From JAGTVG01 sp963699805 (lineage in GTDB: Bacteria > Bacteroidota > Bacteroidia > Cytophagales > Cyclobacteriaceae), in assembly GCA_963699805.1 (NCBI GenBank), contig CAVOVH010000010.1, forward strand, positions 124,001 to 188,000: 64,000 bases of DNA, written 5' to 3'. Shown one piece after another: positions 51,831 to 61,877 of the stretch. Numbering within the stretch: position 1 is the first letter of the stretch; the number at the start of each line of letters is the position of its first letter. The notes beneath the pieces are model-generated. The model saw only the letters and a list, made by a program, of their open reading frames with translations. It ran no database searches and was not told the origin of the DNA. Made by a program: the position numbers and the translations under genes.

Positions 51831-54257
51831 TTATTCATTTTCAAGCGGTCCTAAAATGAATTTTTCTACCATTATATTTTCTATTTTTTCTCTTGAATAA
51901 TAGAGCGGAAAATACTGATCATTTGCCCAGCTATTGAAAAGGTTTTTGTAAAATTGACTTTCCGGATTACCTGATTGACCAGGTGTATTGGTCCCCACCG
52001 ATTTATCCCAATCTCCTGTATCCACAATTATTCTGAAACTGGCGCCACTCGTCTGATTATTATTTCCACCCGTTGCACATAACGTATACCCATTCCCTCC
52101 GCGGGGAGCTGGCCCGCTGTTTAATTTGGATTTCCATTCATTTCCAAGTGCAAAACTCAGTGGATGATTCAGATGAACATGTTTGTAATGCTCCTGACCA
52201 TATTGCCAGTTTTGCATATTCTCTCCTAACTCGAGTGTAAGATGGTTAATTGCCTCAACAAAAGTTTTGTACATAAATTCATTTCGTCCAATTTCAGGAT
52301 CTGGTCCAAATCTGATTTCAGGATGCAATACCCAGTCAATTATTTTCGATAGCTGGAGTGAAATCAAACCCTTAACTTCTTCAGGAATAAAGAGTTCTTC
52401 TGCCATTTCTATGATTTTATTCTCCCAGGCTACATATATACCGGCTGCAATGGAATTCTTGTCTAAAATAAAATTCCAGTCCGATACAATTTCTTTGGCC
52501 TGGTTCAGTTTTTCGGAATTAAATGATAATTGTTGCAGTAAGGGCACCAACATTTTTGCGGGGATTGAAAAATAATTTGTTTGAAGTGCCTTCATATCTT
52601 CCATCGATAGTTTTTCCCCGGATCCCAGCACTTCATTTATCCTGTCACCCCGGAATGGATCCGCCCAAAGAAAACCAATGGCATTCCAGTTTTTATAACT
52701 TTCGGGTGTTACATTTTGATTGGCGGTAGCGATAAAACCGGATTCAGGGTTAAGAAGATGCGGTTTTTCGCGAATAGGCAGATATCCATCCCACTCATAC
52801 CTTCCATCCCCTGGGACCGGAACCAGGCCGCTGAAATTTCGGCGTATCGGAGCTATTCCAACTGCCTGCCAGCCAATATGTTGATCTTTATCTGTCCATA
52901 CCATGTTCTCACCCGGGATATGACTGTAATTACATGCATCTCTGAATTCCTCCCAGTTCTCAGCCTGGTCCATTCTGAGCGATGCCAGATACGGAGATCC
53001 ACCTGGCTCCAGCCAGGCACATCTTACGGCATAGGCTCTATGATTAACAGAATCGATAAAAGTTACGGGTCCATGTCGGGTATATCTTAATATCACATGT
53101 ACATCTTCACATCCACTTACCTTTATGGTTTCATGCTTTAATGTCATGTCTTCCCACTGGTTCCGATATTTATATTGATTTAAATTGGAAGAATTGAGGT
53201 CGTAAACATAAAGATCTTCCCCATCTGTTCTGAAAACCGTAAGACCCCAGGCACCATGGTCATTATGTCCAATGGAAATTCCCGGTAATTCCGGCTCACC
53301 CCCTCCGATCACATTCCAATCCGGAGCCACCAGGTGGACGATATATCTGAGTGAAGGGATCATGATTTTACGATGCGGATCATTGGCCATTATCGGAAAT
53401 CCACTTTCAGTCAGATTCCCGGTAACTACCCAGTTATTACTTCCTAAAAATGTGAATTCATGTATATTTCTTCCGTTTTCCTGAGGAAATGAAACCTTAT
53501 TTAATTGATTCATTTTAGGTTGACCACCGACAATCCCTTTAATATCGCCAGGTTCAAAAATGAGATCTCTTCTGAAGGCATTGTATAGATCGAGGATATT
53601 TTCAAAGAGCAAATCGCCCTTGACGGCCGAATCCAGTGAAATGTCGGGATCTCTAGGTTGAAACCATAACAGTTCTTTAACTTTTTCAGATCCAATCCTT
53701 GCCACGGCTCTTCCGATGGATAATTCGTCTGTTATATTACCTAATAGTCCCTGATGACGTGATACAACCACCTCGGTTGTCCAGAGGTCGGGCCGTATAT
53801 TCAAAAGTTTGAATTCTATCGGAAGCTTTTCGGGATTTTTATTTATTTCCTGAATATAAGCATTCACTCCTTCCACAAACGATTGTATAATTTGTACTCC
53901 GTCCGGGTGATAATGATTCATTTCAGATTTCATGTCACCTTGGAATTTAAAGAGCCTTGTGCCTATATCCCGCTTTAGTTCTCTTGGTCCCAGAATTTCG
54001 GCAACCGTACCTGTTGCCTGTCTTCTCCAGATCTCAAACTGAAATAACCGATCCCTGGCGGCACAATATCCCTGCGCAAAAAACAGGTCGTGTTGATTTT
54101 TTGCATATATGTGGTTGACGCCAAAGGAATCTCTCAATATCTCAACGGGAGCAAATAATCCCTTGATTTGGGCCTGTTTCTCTTCCTGAAAATCACATGA
54201 ATAAAATAACAGAAGAGAAAGTATTATTACCCATTGAATTGTTTTACCTGGATTCAT
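51831..54257 (-). CDS. Penicillin acylase family (peptidase S45) Ntn hydrolase
   Basis: 808 residues from the ATG at 54257, preferred over a TTG six codons upstream because it begins a lipoprotein signal (QWVIILSLLLFYSC, Cys21). The alpha chain is followed by the autocleavage site before Ser273 in FLGSNNWVVTG, the start of the beta chain; PIMANDPHRKIMIPSLRYIV and the Asn of GFIATANQNVTPESYKNWNA follow. Such enzymes hydrolyse acyl-amides, e.g. N-acyl homoserine lactones, beta-lactams or cyclic lipopeptides; the substrate here is unknown. Same strand as the amidase and GH9 genes, so one transcription unit is plausible. Confidence 0.94.
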   Translation of the reverse strand: MNPGKTIQWVIILSLLLFYSCDFQEEKQAQIKGLFAPVEILRDSFGVNHIYAKNQHDLFFAQGYCAARDRLFQFEIWRRQATGTVAEILGPRELKRDIGTRLFKFQGDMKSEMNHYHPDGVQIIQSFVEGVNAYIQEINKNPEKLPIEFKLLNIRPDLWTTEVVVSRHQGLLGNITDELSIGRAVARIGSEKVKELLWFQPRDPDISLDSAVKGDLLFENILDLYNAFRRDLIFEPGDIKGIVGGQPKMNQLNKVSFPQENGRNIHEFTFLGSNNWVVTGNLTESGFPIMANDPHRKIMIPSLRYIVHLVAPDWNVIGGGEPELPGISIGHNDHGAWGLTVFRTDGEDLYVYDLNSSNLNQYKYRNQWEDMTLKHETIKVSGCEDVHVILRYTRHGPVTFIDSVNHRAYAVRCAWLEPGGSPYLASLRMDQAENWEEFRDACNYSHIPGENMVWTDKDQHIGWQAVGIAPIRRNFSGLVPVPGDGRYEWDGYLPIREKPHLLNPESGFIATANQNVTPESYKNWNAIGFLWADPFRGDRINEVLGSGEKLSMEDMKALQTNYFSIPAKMLVPLLQQLSFNSEKLNQAKEIVSDWNFILDKNSIAAGIYVAWENKIIEMAEELFIPEEVKGLISLQLSKIIDWVLHPEIRFGPDPEIGRNEFMYKTFVEAINHLTLELGENMQNWQYGQEHYKHVHLNHPLSFALGNEWKSKLNSGPAPRGGNGYTLCATGGNNNQTSGASFRIIVDTGDWDKSVGTNTPGQSGNPESQFYKNLFNSWANDQYFPLYYSREKIENIMVEKFILGPLENE

Positions 54258-54328
54258 GATCAAAGAAAATTCCAAATTCCCGAAAAGCTCATGGAATCAC
54301 TTTTAGTGTTGTCATGCAGTGACTAATA

Positions 54329-56758
54329 TTATTTCTTCAAGAGTTCATTGGTCGCCAGCACTAGGAACATAAAGTTCGTACCGCCTCCGCCAAGCACATA
54401 TTCCGTTTGTTGCCACAGGAAACTCCAGTTTTCCTTCAATTCAGGAAGATCGGGCCGTATGATGGCCGTACCGGAAGCCACCCCACCTGGAATATAGGAG
54501 TAATCCGCCCGGTTTACCCCATATGCCTGCAACAGTGAATAAGCTCCAACACCAGAGGCGAAAGAGGCGGTATTGCTACCAGGATGACAACCCAGCACGA
54601 ATTGTGTGGCATGGTAGATCAGATCGGGCTTAAAAACATCCGGGAAACCGGTGACTAGGAAATAGTGACGGAAACCTTTCGTCTGGATGGACCAGCCATC
54701 TCCCCAGATATTGGGTTCATAGGGGACTCCGAATGGATTTTCAGCCATTTCCATTTCTATTTGTTCTGCATATTGTTTGGCAGCTTCATCCATCTCCCGG
54801 CGGAATGCCTCATCTGTGATTGATGCGTACACCCGGCCCACTGCCCAGGCGGTTCCCGGCATATTGTTAAGAATATAATCCTTTTGTTCGGCGATCGCAT
54901 TGAGGTATTTCGCATCCTGTGTGGCAATATAAAGCTCAGCCGCAGCAGCAACCCGGTCATCCACCATATCCTTTTTGCTGGAAATAGCATAGAGGTTTTC
55001 AGCAGCCTGCAGACATTCGCGGGCCAGTTCAGGACGGTAATCTTTCAGGACCCTGGAAGCGGCGGCAAGTCCAGCCACACCGATCATTTCGTGCCTGGCA
55101 TTATCTTCGGTGAATACCCAGCGGTCATCCTTGATACCCGATTGGGAGGCAGTTCTGGCATTCGTTGACAGGGAAGGATTATATACAAGGTTATCGGTCA
55201 TGGCACCTCCATCTCCCTGTAATCCATATTGCTTCCCGGTGGAGGCAATGATTCCATCATACAAACGCCCCAGGCCGCGGTAACCGCCTAACACGGTGAG
55301 CACGCCATGTTCTACCTGTTGTAAGGCATCGGCAATACCATCCGGATCATGAATGGTAACCAGTCTGTTTTCCTGATCGACACGGGTAGCATCCAGGTCA
55401 ATGTCGAATAATTCATACATCAGGGCCAACCTCCAGGTAGTGACGGCCTGGGATTCTACGCGCAGGTCATAATCACCCGCATCATGCCATCCACCCTGAT
55501 CGATGTTGGTCACATGCTGGGGATGGACATAATGAGTAAATGATTCTGGTCCCTGCCTGTAACCATCAAAATGAACATGGTTGAGGGGTGCCATCAGGGC
55601 ATCATCGAGATGACACCAGTCATGCCATATACGGGACCCCTGTTCGACGCGGACATGACACATCTGGACCGGAAGAAAATATTCAAGGGTTGGCTGCCAG
55701 ACAAACCTTTCATAAATATCACCGGCTATTCTGAAAATATTCGAGGTGACATTCCCGTATTGAGCCTGGTACATGCCGGGCTCTGTCAGTATACTGAAAT
55801 CACTGATAGCATATTGATAACGAAGGAATTTCCCCCAAAGTTTTGCTTCCTCAGAAAATGCCATGGTCCTGGAACCATCCGGATTGATCCTGTAGATACT
55901 GACCATTCCTGGGCGATCTGTCCGATGATCGAGTTCAATCACCGCCTTTTTGGGTTCATCGGGCAGATAGCCTACCTGGCTTACATGAATCACCGGTGTA
56001 TAGGTATAATTTTGTACGGGAAAAACCTCTACTTCCCATTGGACTGCTCCTGCTGTAGCATTTTCAGGTACTGCACTTCGCACGATGAACCAGCCGCTTT
56101 TGGAACGCAACCGTCCATCGGTCAGCTGAAGATCCCCTCCATTTAACGTCTTTATGGTCAGTCGCTGGGTATTTGTTTCCGGGGCTACCGTCAAAATTTT
56201 ACCTTCAGCATAGGGTTCGATCTCATTATCGTCGATGGGGCCATAGGAGTCGGTCGGGAATATACCTGTCCGTCCATCCATATTCCAGCTCTTGCCAAAT
56301 AAGGTGGCAGGAAAAAGTTCTATCTGGAACCAGGCGTCTCCAGCATATTTTTCAGGGATTGGCTGATCAAGATTCAGGGTGAAAAAAGCTTTCTCCCCTT
56401 CCACACTTACCTGTACGTTATAGGTAAATGGTATTTCCGGCAGGCTTAACTGTCGTTGAATGGTGCCGGCCACCGTATCGATCACTTTTTCTCCCACTTC
56501 CGGCCGGCCCTGGAGCCGTAAATCCCCATTGGCCGCTACCCTTTCTCCATTTTGAATGATGGTGAGGCCACTCTGATGCCCGGAGGGATAATAATCATCG
56601 TAAACGATGATGTTGACTCCCGGCATTTCAAAATACCCCTGATCATTGATAGCCAGGGTGGAAGGGGGATCACCCTGTTGACAGGCGGAAAGAAGAAGGA
56701 CCAGCGTGATTAAAAGGGCAATACTTATCTGAATTAAATGGGTGAAATACGTTTTCAT
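54329..56758 (-). CDS. GH9 glycoside hydrolase with CelD_N Ig domain, lipoprotein
   Basis: 809 residues. Lipobox LLSAC places Cys26 at the N-terminus. A long beta-rich N-terminal part (to about 250) has no assigned family. A CelD_N Ig-like domain (HVSQVGYLPDEPKKAVIELD) and the GH9 (alpha/alpha)6 barrel follow, with the hallmark GGWHDAGDYDLRVESQAVTT supplying the catalytic Asp pair and VLGCHPGSNTASFASGVGAY near the end. GH9 covers endoglucanases and exo-glucosaminidase-like enzymes, so the substrate could be beta-glucan or chitosan-type. Surface lipoprotein anchoring fits extracellular action. Confidence 0.93.
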   Translation of the reverse strand: MKTYFTHLIQISIALLITLVLLLSACQQGDPPSTLAINDQGYFEMPGVNIIVYDDYYPSGHQSGLTIIQNGERVAANGDLRLQGRPEVGEKVIDTVAGTIQRQLSLPEIPFTYNVQVSVEGEKAFFTLNLDQPIPEKYAGDAWFQIELFPATLFGKSWNMDGRTGIFPTDSYGPIDDNEIEPYAEGKILTVAPETNTQRLTIKTLNGGDLQLTDGRLRSKSGWFIVRSAVPENATAGAVQWEVEVFPVQNYTYTPVIHVSQVGYLPDEPKKAVIELDHRTDRPGMVSIYRINPDGSRTMAFSEEAKLWGKFLRYQYAISDFSILTEPGMYQAQYGNVTSNIFRIAGDIYERFVWQPTLEYFLPVQMCHVRVEQGSRIWHDWCHLDDALMAPLNHVHFDGYRQGPESFTHYVHPQHVTNIDQGGWHDAGDYDLRVESQAVTTWRLALMYELFDIDLDATRVDQENRLVTIHDPDGIADALQQVEHGVLTVLGGYRGLGRLYDGIIASTGKQYGLQGDGGAMTDNLVYNPSLSTNARTASQSGIKDDRWVFTEDNARHEMIGVAGLAAASRVLKDYRPELARECLQAAENLYAISSKKDMVDDRVAAAAELYIATQDAKYLNAIAEQKDYILNNMPGTAWAVGRVYASITDEAFRREMDEAAKQYAEQIEMEMAENPFGVPYEPNIWGDGWSIQTKGFRHYFLVTGFPDVFKPDLIYHATQFVLGCHPGSNTASFASGVGAYSLLQAYGVNRADYSYIPGGVASGTAIIRPDLPELKENWSFLWQQTEYVLGGGGTNFMFLVLATNELLKK

Positions 56759-57083
56759 TTTGAAAAAAAATTATGTTTTTATAAAAAAAATTCAATTTCC
56801 GGGCAGCCTGGCTTGGTACCGTCACTCAAGTTATACATTCAAATAGAAATTATCAAAAGAAGAATGGAAATTTAAAATTTCATGGGTCAACCACACGGAA
56901 ATTTATCTTAATTCAAGTTATGTAAATGAATGGTTTAACTGCAGATATAGATGTATTCACTGCATAATCCTTAAAAAAACAGACTGACTACAATTTTCAT
57001 CGTACGTTATACTAACAGATTGTAATGATCTGGGATCATTTTTTACCAATTATTAAATAATATTACTTTTAAGGATCAATGCC
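56759..57083. other. 325-base divergent intergenic region, no gene
   Basis: AT-rich, between GH9 and the serine hydrolase, which start in opposite directions. I see no coding signal and no clear promoter consensus. Confidence 0.4.
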
Positions 57084-58214
57084 ATGAAAAGAAACTATTT
57101 ACATTGTATCATGGTTTTTTCACTGATTTTAGTATTCAGTGGATGTAATGAAGAAGAAACTCGACCCGGATCATCATTTAAAAATCTTGAAGAGGAAGTA
57201 AATCATATTGCTGATCAATATGTTAAAGTAGGTCTTATAATCGGGATTATTGATAATCATCAAAAAAGACAAGTATTTTCCTATGGGTCAAAATCTATGG
57301 AGGTTGACGATCCTCCCGATGCAAACACTGCATTCGATATTGGATCCATGACGAAAACTTTCACAGCCACCTTGATGGCCGATCTGTATTTAACAGGAAA
57401 TTTCACCGATGATACAGTAAGTCATTATCTTCCTGCAGATCAGGTAACATTGCCTGCCTGGAATGGAAAGGAAATAACTTTTTTTGAGGTAGCCACGCAT
57501 ACATCAGGGCTGCCAAGAACTCCACATGAGGACGGATCTTCTTTTCCAAGACCACCTGGATTTAATGAAAAGAATCCATACAGTGTTTACACAACAGAAG
57601 ATGTCTATGATTATCTGACTCATTATTGCCAACTTAAGTTCGAACCTGGTACCTGGTGGGAATATTCAAATACAGGATATGGATTGCTGGGGCATATCGT
57701 TGGCCTTGTTGATCATTCATCCTATGAAACAGTTTTAAAAAGAGATATTTTCAAGGTGCTGGGCATGAACAATAGTTCATTATTTCTGACAGACGAACAA
57801 GAACAGAACTTTGCCCAGGGATACGATACCGGTTTAAAGGAAACTTCTTTTTATGTAGCCAATGATATTTTTCAGGGAGCTGGTTTTATAAAATCTTCCC
57901 TAAATGACCTGTTTATCTACCTGGAAGCAAATATGGGTCTTATAAATACTACATTGAGAGATGCCATGGATCTGGCTCACGAACCACAGATGCATCAGGG
58001 GTCCATGGGAGATCAGGGTCTTGCCTGGTTCATTCTTGAGTTGGATGACGGACAGACGGTTATTTATACAGGTGGAGATACAAATGGACATTCGGCTTAT
58101 CTTGGATTTAATAAATCCACGTCAACAGGAACGATCGTTCTATCCAATTATGCCATGCATGGATCCCAATTGACCATGGGTGCAGAAATCTTGCAGGCCA
58201 TCATCAAATATTGA
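57084..58214 (+). CDS. Serine beta-lactamase-like hydrolase (class C/esterase type), lipoprotein
   Basis: 376 residues. Lipobox FSGC (Cys21) follows a signal peptide. The penicillin-binding/beta-lactamase fold is shown by the SxxK motif Ser88-Met-Thr-Lys91 in DIGSMTKTFTATLM, the YxN motif Tyr194-Ser-Asn196 in WEYSNTGYGLLG, and a late TGGDTNGHSAYLGF in the place of KTG. The loss of Lys in the third motif is usual for esterase or D-aminopeptidase-like members rather than true beta-lactamases. It acts at the envelope; peptides, esters or cell-wall fragments are possible substrates. Confidence 0.9.
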   Translation: MKRNYLHCIMVFSLILVFSGCNEEETRPGSSFKNLEEEVNHIADQYVKVGLIIGIIDNHQKRQVFSYGSKSMEVDDPPDANTAFDIGSMTKTFTATLMADLYLTGNFTDDTVSHYLPADQVTLPAWNGKEITFFEVATHTSGLPRTPHEDGSSFPRPPGFNEKNPYSVYTTEDVYDYLTHYCQLKFEPGTWWEYSNTGYGLLGHIVGLVDHSSYETVLKRDIFKVLGMNNSSLFLTDEQEQNFAQGYDTGLKETSFYVANDIFQGAGFIKSSLNDLFIYLEANMGLINTTLRDAMDLAHEPQMHQGSMGDQGLAWFILELDDGQTVIYTGGDTNGHSAYLGFNKSTSTGTIVLSNYAMHGSQLTMGAEILQAIIKY

Positions 58215-58595
58215 AAGAGGATGAGATTACTTCTGCCCTCAGGATCACCCGGGGCAGGATCATGAGATTAATTCATACAGTATTCATCAGGATCCGTATT
58301 CTACTGACCTGGATGGAGGAAAATAATAAAACACCTTATGCTATCCGGAAGAGCTTAATAATATTCTTTTTAGATTTAAAGAAAATATAAAGTGTCGAAG
58401 GTATCTCTTTGGCTGTTCCGGAGGAGTGGCATTATTTAAAATATCGATCCGGAAATCCATAAATCCCGGAAGGGTTTCATGATTCATTATCCCTGAAGTT
58501 CAATGAAGTGTTATTCACAGAATTTTGTCGATTTATATCAGGGTCATCATTACCAAGATACCTGACTGGAAAATACACATGATAAGTTGTTGGCG
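58215..58595. other. 381-base intergenic region, no gene
   Basis: A stem of CTGCCC/GGGCAG with a 13-base loop (58233-58257) lies just after the serine hydrolase stop and may end its transcript although no T-run follows. The rest has no open frame worth reporting. Confidence 0.35.
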
Positions 58596-59690
58596 CTACG
58601 ATTTATTATCCGAACGTAATGACCGTCGATGAATTTGATTTGCAATAAAAGCAGCATCCCGGCCGACGCCCCCGACAAATCCCGATGTCAGTCCGGATTG
58701 GAACGGCATGCCGACAAAATAAAGTCCATCCGCTTTCTTGGAAATACCCCGGTTCGTAAGAGGCCAGCCATGCTCATTGGTCACGTCCTCCCGGATCCAG
58801 GAAAAATCCGGCTTAAAACCCGTCGCCCAGATGATGGTGGCAAAAGAACCTTCCCGGCCATCTTCAAAAAGAGGATTGCCGTTTTTAACACCGGAAACCC
58901 TGGGAAAGCGGGTGACCCCCGCGATATCCAGGTCAAGAGCCGAGATGCTGATCAAAGGCCCTCCATGGGTTAGGATTTTTTTCCTGGCTTTTCTCCCTAT
59001 GGGTGTTTGAATGGTAACCACATGGGAGGCAAACCACCAGAATATACTGCCCATGTAATTAAAAATAAAATCAGGAATGTGAAAGTTTGGTGTCCCTGAA
59101 ATTGACGTGGGTAACTTTTTACTCACCTCTATGGCTATTTCAAGACCGGAAGTTCCTGCACCTACCACCAGGACGGGACCGGCAGAAATCTGATCCGGGT
59201 TTACATATTGAGAGGAATGGATCTGATGAATGTCTTTATTCAATTCACTGGAAAAAACCGGAATCTTTGGCATTGGATGAGTGCCGGAAGCGATCACCAC
59301 TTTATTGGCGGTCAGTTCTCCAATGGAACTATATACCACAAAATAATCATCCACCTTTTTCAGCCGGATCACATTCACACCATTCATTACAGGTAATCCA
59401 AAATTACCTGCATAATGATCCAGATAATCTGCCATTTCATTTTTTGTAGGAAAATATCCTTCCTTTGCATCAAAAGGCATTCCAGGCAATCCATCATACT
59501 GGGACGGCGTAAAAAGGCGCAAAGAATCCCACCTCTTCCTCCAGGAATCGCCAGGTCTCTCATGGGCATTCAGGATGACAAAATCCTCATGATTCTGCTT
59601 TAAGTAATACCCGGTGGCCTGACCTGACTGGCCACCTCCAATTACAATGATATCCCAATGGGTTTGGGAATTTCCGGTTGTCTGATTCAT
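58596..59690 (-). CDS. Flavin-containing monooxygenase-like oxidoreductase
   Basis: 364 residues with two Rossmann nucleotide-binding motifs: FAD at IIVIGGGQSGQATGYYL (about 14-30) and NADPH at VLVVGAGTSGLEIAIEVS (about 170). The region RWDSLRLFTPSQYDGLPGMP and the late WATGFKPDFSW fit class B flavin monooxygenases of the YhhX/trkA-like bacterial type. No signal peptide; cytoplasmic. It inserts one oxygen atom into a sulfur, nitrogen or carbonyl substrate; the natural one is not evident. It is alone on the minus strand with a 745-base gap upstream. Confidence 0.9.
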   Translation of the reverse strand: MNQTTGNSQTHWDIIVIGGGQSGQATGYYLKQNHEDFVILNAHERPGDSWRKRWDSLRLFTPSQYDGLPGMPFDAKEGYFPTKNEMADYLDHYAGNFGLPVMNGVNVIRLKKVDDYFVVYSSIGELTANKVVIASGTHPMPKIPVFSSELNKDIHQIHSSQYVNPDQISAGPVLVVGAGTSGLEIAIEVSKKLPTSISGTPNFHIPDFIFNYMGSIFWWFASHVVTIQTPIGRKARKKILTHGGPLISISALDLDIAGVTRFPRVSGVKNGNPLFEDGREGSFATIIWATGFKPDFSWIREDVTNEHGWPLTNRGISKKADGLYFVGMPFQSGLTSGFVGGVGRDAAFIANQIHRRSLRSDNKS

Positions 59691-60435
59691 GGTTGTATTG
59701 GTTTTAAGGAACGAACTTTTTTTTGTTATTCTGTGTGTAGCTTTTTATTCATAAGCAAAAGGTTATAAGGTGAGCATGGAGTGATCTGTTCATCCCCGCG
59801 GCATTTGTTTGTGATATTTTAAAACGAGTAATAAAAGGATAGGTTGTTACATTTGATCGAAATATCATGATCAATCCCAGTTTGAATGGTCTCATTATTT
59901 CCGATGGGATCTTTAGCAAGACAAATACCTGGTTTGGATAGTAATTGTATAGGTTTCTGATCTTTTGAGTATACGGTGAAATTTCCCTGGGATAAATATC
60001 CATCCACTATGCGGTAATTCCAGAAGGGCGGACGCTTAGAGAAAATCAGGGATCTGAACGTATGAAGGAGAGATGCCTGCTGGTCTGTCCGGTATTCAGC
60101 TGGGGCTTTATTCAACTTAACCTTATGATGGATAAAATCCTGGTTTATTACTTTTTTGGCCACTCATTACCTAATAAATCAGATTACCACTACTGACACC
60201 AGGTTTTTTACATGAAATGAAGGTTTAATGTACCCTTTTTAACATTTTATTAGAAAAATTGATTAATTTGTACAGAAAAATACAGTGATTGGCAGAGCAA
60301 TAAATACCGCTGTTCAGAAATTCATTGAAATATCGTTATGGATTCTTTTCAACCGGGCATTTATGGTGCTGAAAATTTTTTATAAAGAAAGTAGACCTAA
60401 TTTTTTAAGTTATAAACATGTAATACAGGAGGTGA
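59691..60435. other. 745-base region without a confirmed gene
   Basis: The minus strand holds a 114-codon frame at 59819-60163 (MAKKVINQDFIHHKVKLNKA at its start, SFYYSF at its end), overlapped by another frame at 59749-60003. Neither shows a recognisable domain or signal peptide, so I do not call a gene. A decayed gene is possible. The stretch from 60170 to 60430 is AT-rich and leads to the Shine-Dalgarno of the DUF362 gene. Confidence 0.35.
60427..60432 (+). promoter_or_regulatory. Strong Shine-Dalgarno before the DUF362 gene
   Basis: AGGAGG lies six bases before the ATG at 60439 but only three before the ATG at 60436, so it selects the second one. Such a perfect match is rare in this window, where most genes have AT-rich leaders. 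Confidence 0.6.
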
Positions 60436-60438
60436 ATG

Positions 60439-61497
60439 ATGCCCACACAAGTTAAAAGAAGAGATTTTATTAGAAAATTATCCGCAGGCGTACTCGGTAC
60501 AGGGATCGCTTTGAATGCTTATGCATTTCCAACCCGTAAATCGAACCTCGTTTTACAGAAAAAAAGAAAAATTTACGAGAGCACAAATCCAAATGTGGCA
60601 CTGATCCGAGGAGCAGACCGAAAAACGAACATGTTTGATGCACTGAAACTGATCGAAGAAGACATCAAGCGATCGATCGGCAACAAACAGGTAGTGATCA
60701 AGCCGAATTTTACCAGGGTGAAAAAAGAAGATTGGCTGGCTTCCACCCATGTGGATAATATCGAAGCGATGCTGGAATTCTTAAAACCCTTTTACAATAA
60801 GAAAGTAATCATCGCCGAAGGGTGTGGTGGTGCAGAACCCATTGAAATTCCCGTTGAGAATTTCGGGTACAATAAGCTGAAGGAAAAATATAATGTTGAA
60901 TTTTTTGATCTGAGTAAGGATCAGCATTCTGTGGTGAATATGATGGACAGTAATATTCAGCCGATGCCGATCTCGACTTCCAGGCTTTTGCTTGATCCCG
61001 ACACTTATCTTATTTCGGCAGCCGTGATGAAAACACACAACCTGGCCGTAGTGACACTCGGATTGAAAAATATCCTGCTGGCCGCCCCCATGAATTTTGG
61101 GGATGGAAAAAATGAAAGAGGGAAGCTCCATAAGGATCCGGTGGCCAGAGATCCCAGGTATTTCAACTACAACATGTTCCTCATGGCACAGCAAGCCTAT
61201 CCGGACCTCGTGTTGATTGATGGGTTTGTCGGTATGGAAGGAAAAGGACCCCTATTCGGGGATCCGATCGAAGTGGGAGTGGCCATCGCCAGTACCGACT
61301 GCATTGCCGCTGACCGGGTCGGGATTGAGGTGATGGGCCATGATTTTAACGACGTTGGACACCTGGTCCATTGTGCCGATGCAAAAATGGGAGAGGGGGA
61401 CCTCACCAGGATCAATGTGCTCGGGGACCGGGTTTCCGCCTGCCGAAAGAATTTCAGGCTTACAGACGACTGGGAAAAGATCAGACACTGGAGATAA
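60439..61497 (+). CDS. Tat-exported DUF362 protein
   Basis: 352 residues from the ATG at 60439, chosen by the AGGAGG at 60427. A twin-arginine signal (KRRDFIRKLSAGVLGTGIAL) directs it to the Tat pathway. DUF362 stretches follow: QVVIKPNFTRVKKEDWLAST, VIIAEGCGGAEPIEIPVENF, ISAAVMKTHNLAVVTLGLKN, VLIDGFVGMEGKGPLFGDPI and STDCIAADRVGIEVMGHD. DUF362 proteins are of unknown activity, and Tat export suggests a bound cofactor, often Fe-S in relatives, but no Cys cluster is present here. Isolated between two gene-poor stretches. Confidence 0.88.
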   Translation: MPTQVKRRDFIRKLSAGVLGTGIALNAYAFPTRKSNLVLQKKRKIYESTNPNVALIRGADRKTNMFDALKLIEEDIKRSIGNKQVVIKPNFTRVKKEDWLASTHVDNIEAMLEFLKPFYNKKVIIAEGCGGAEPIEIPVENFGYNKLKEKYNVEFFDLSKDQHSVVNMMDSNIQPMPISTSRLLLDPDTYLISAAVMKTHNLAVVTLGLKNILLAAPMNFGDGKNERGKLHKDPVARDPRYFNYNMFLMAQQAYPDLVLIDGFVGMEGKGPLFGDPIEVGVAIASTDCIAADRVGIEVMGHDFNDVGHLVHCADAKMGEGDLTRINVLGDRVSACRKNFRLTDDWEKIRHWR

Positions 61498-61877
61498 AAA
61501 GCTGGTGGATGAAGGCTGAAAGCTGCCAGCGGGAAGCCAGGCTCTACCTTCGAAGCGCAAAGAATGAAAAGTTTTTACCTTCGTCAGGGTCACGCTTGAA
61601 AGGATCCTGAGGATTGTTCCTCCAGGATTTATCAGGGGCTCTATTTACATGATACAGATGGTGAATCGTTTCATCACTCATATATTTTAAAGAAAAATGA
61701 AATAATCACGCTTTCCGGAATCTTACTTCGTTCTAAAATCGTAGAAATTTATACGGATGACTTTTAACATCAGCGACAAGGTAATTGATCCTGGCTTTTT
61801 GATTGATCAAATAAATTCAATGGTAAATCAATGATTATCAATAAATTATTTCCTTCCACTGGATTAAATTTTAAAAG
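61498..61877. other. 380-base intergenic region, no gene
   Basis: Repeated GAAAGCTG-like and AAGCC words appear just after the DUF362 stop (61500-61560). Short reading frames occur, but none has a recognisable product. The end is AT-rich and leads into the DUF2807 gene. Confidence 0.35.

Noticed and set aside
57084..58214. True beta-lactamase resistance gene
   Set aside because: The SxxK and YxN motifs are present, but the KTG-type motif is replaced by TGGDTNG, and the family is mostly esterase or peptidase-like.
59819..60163. 114-codon minus-strand frame
   Set aside because: No recognisable domain or signal and another frame overlaps it; treated as unassigned intergenic sequence.
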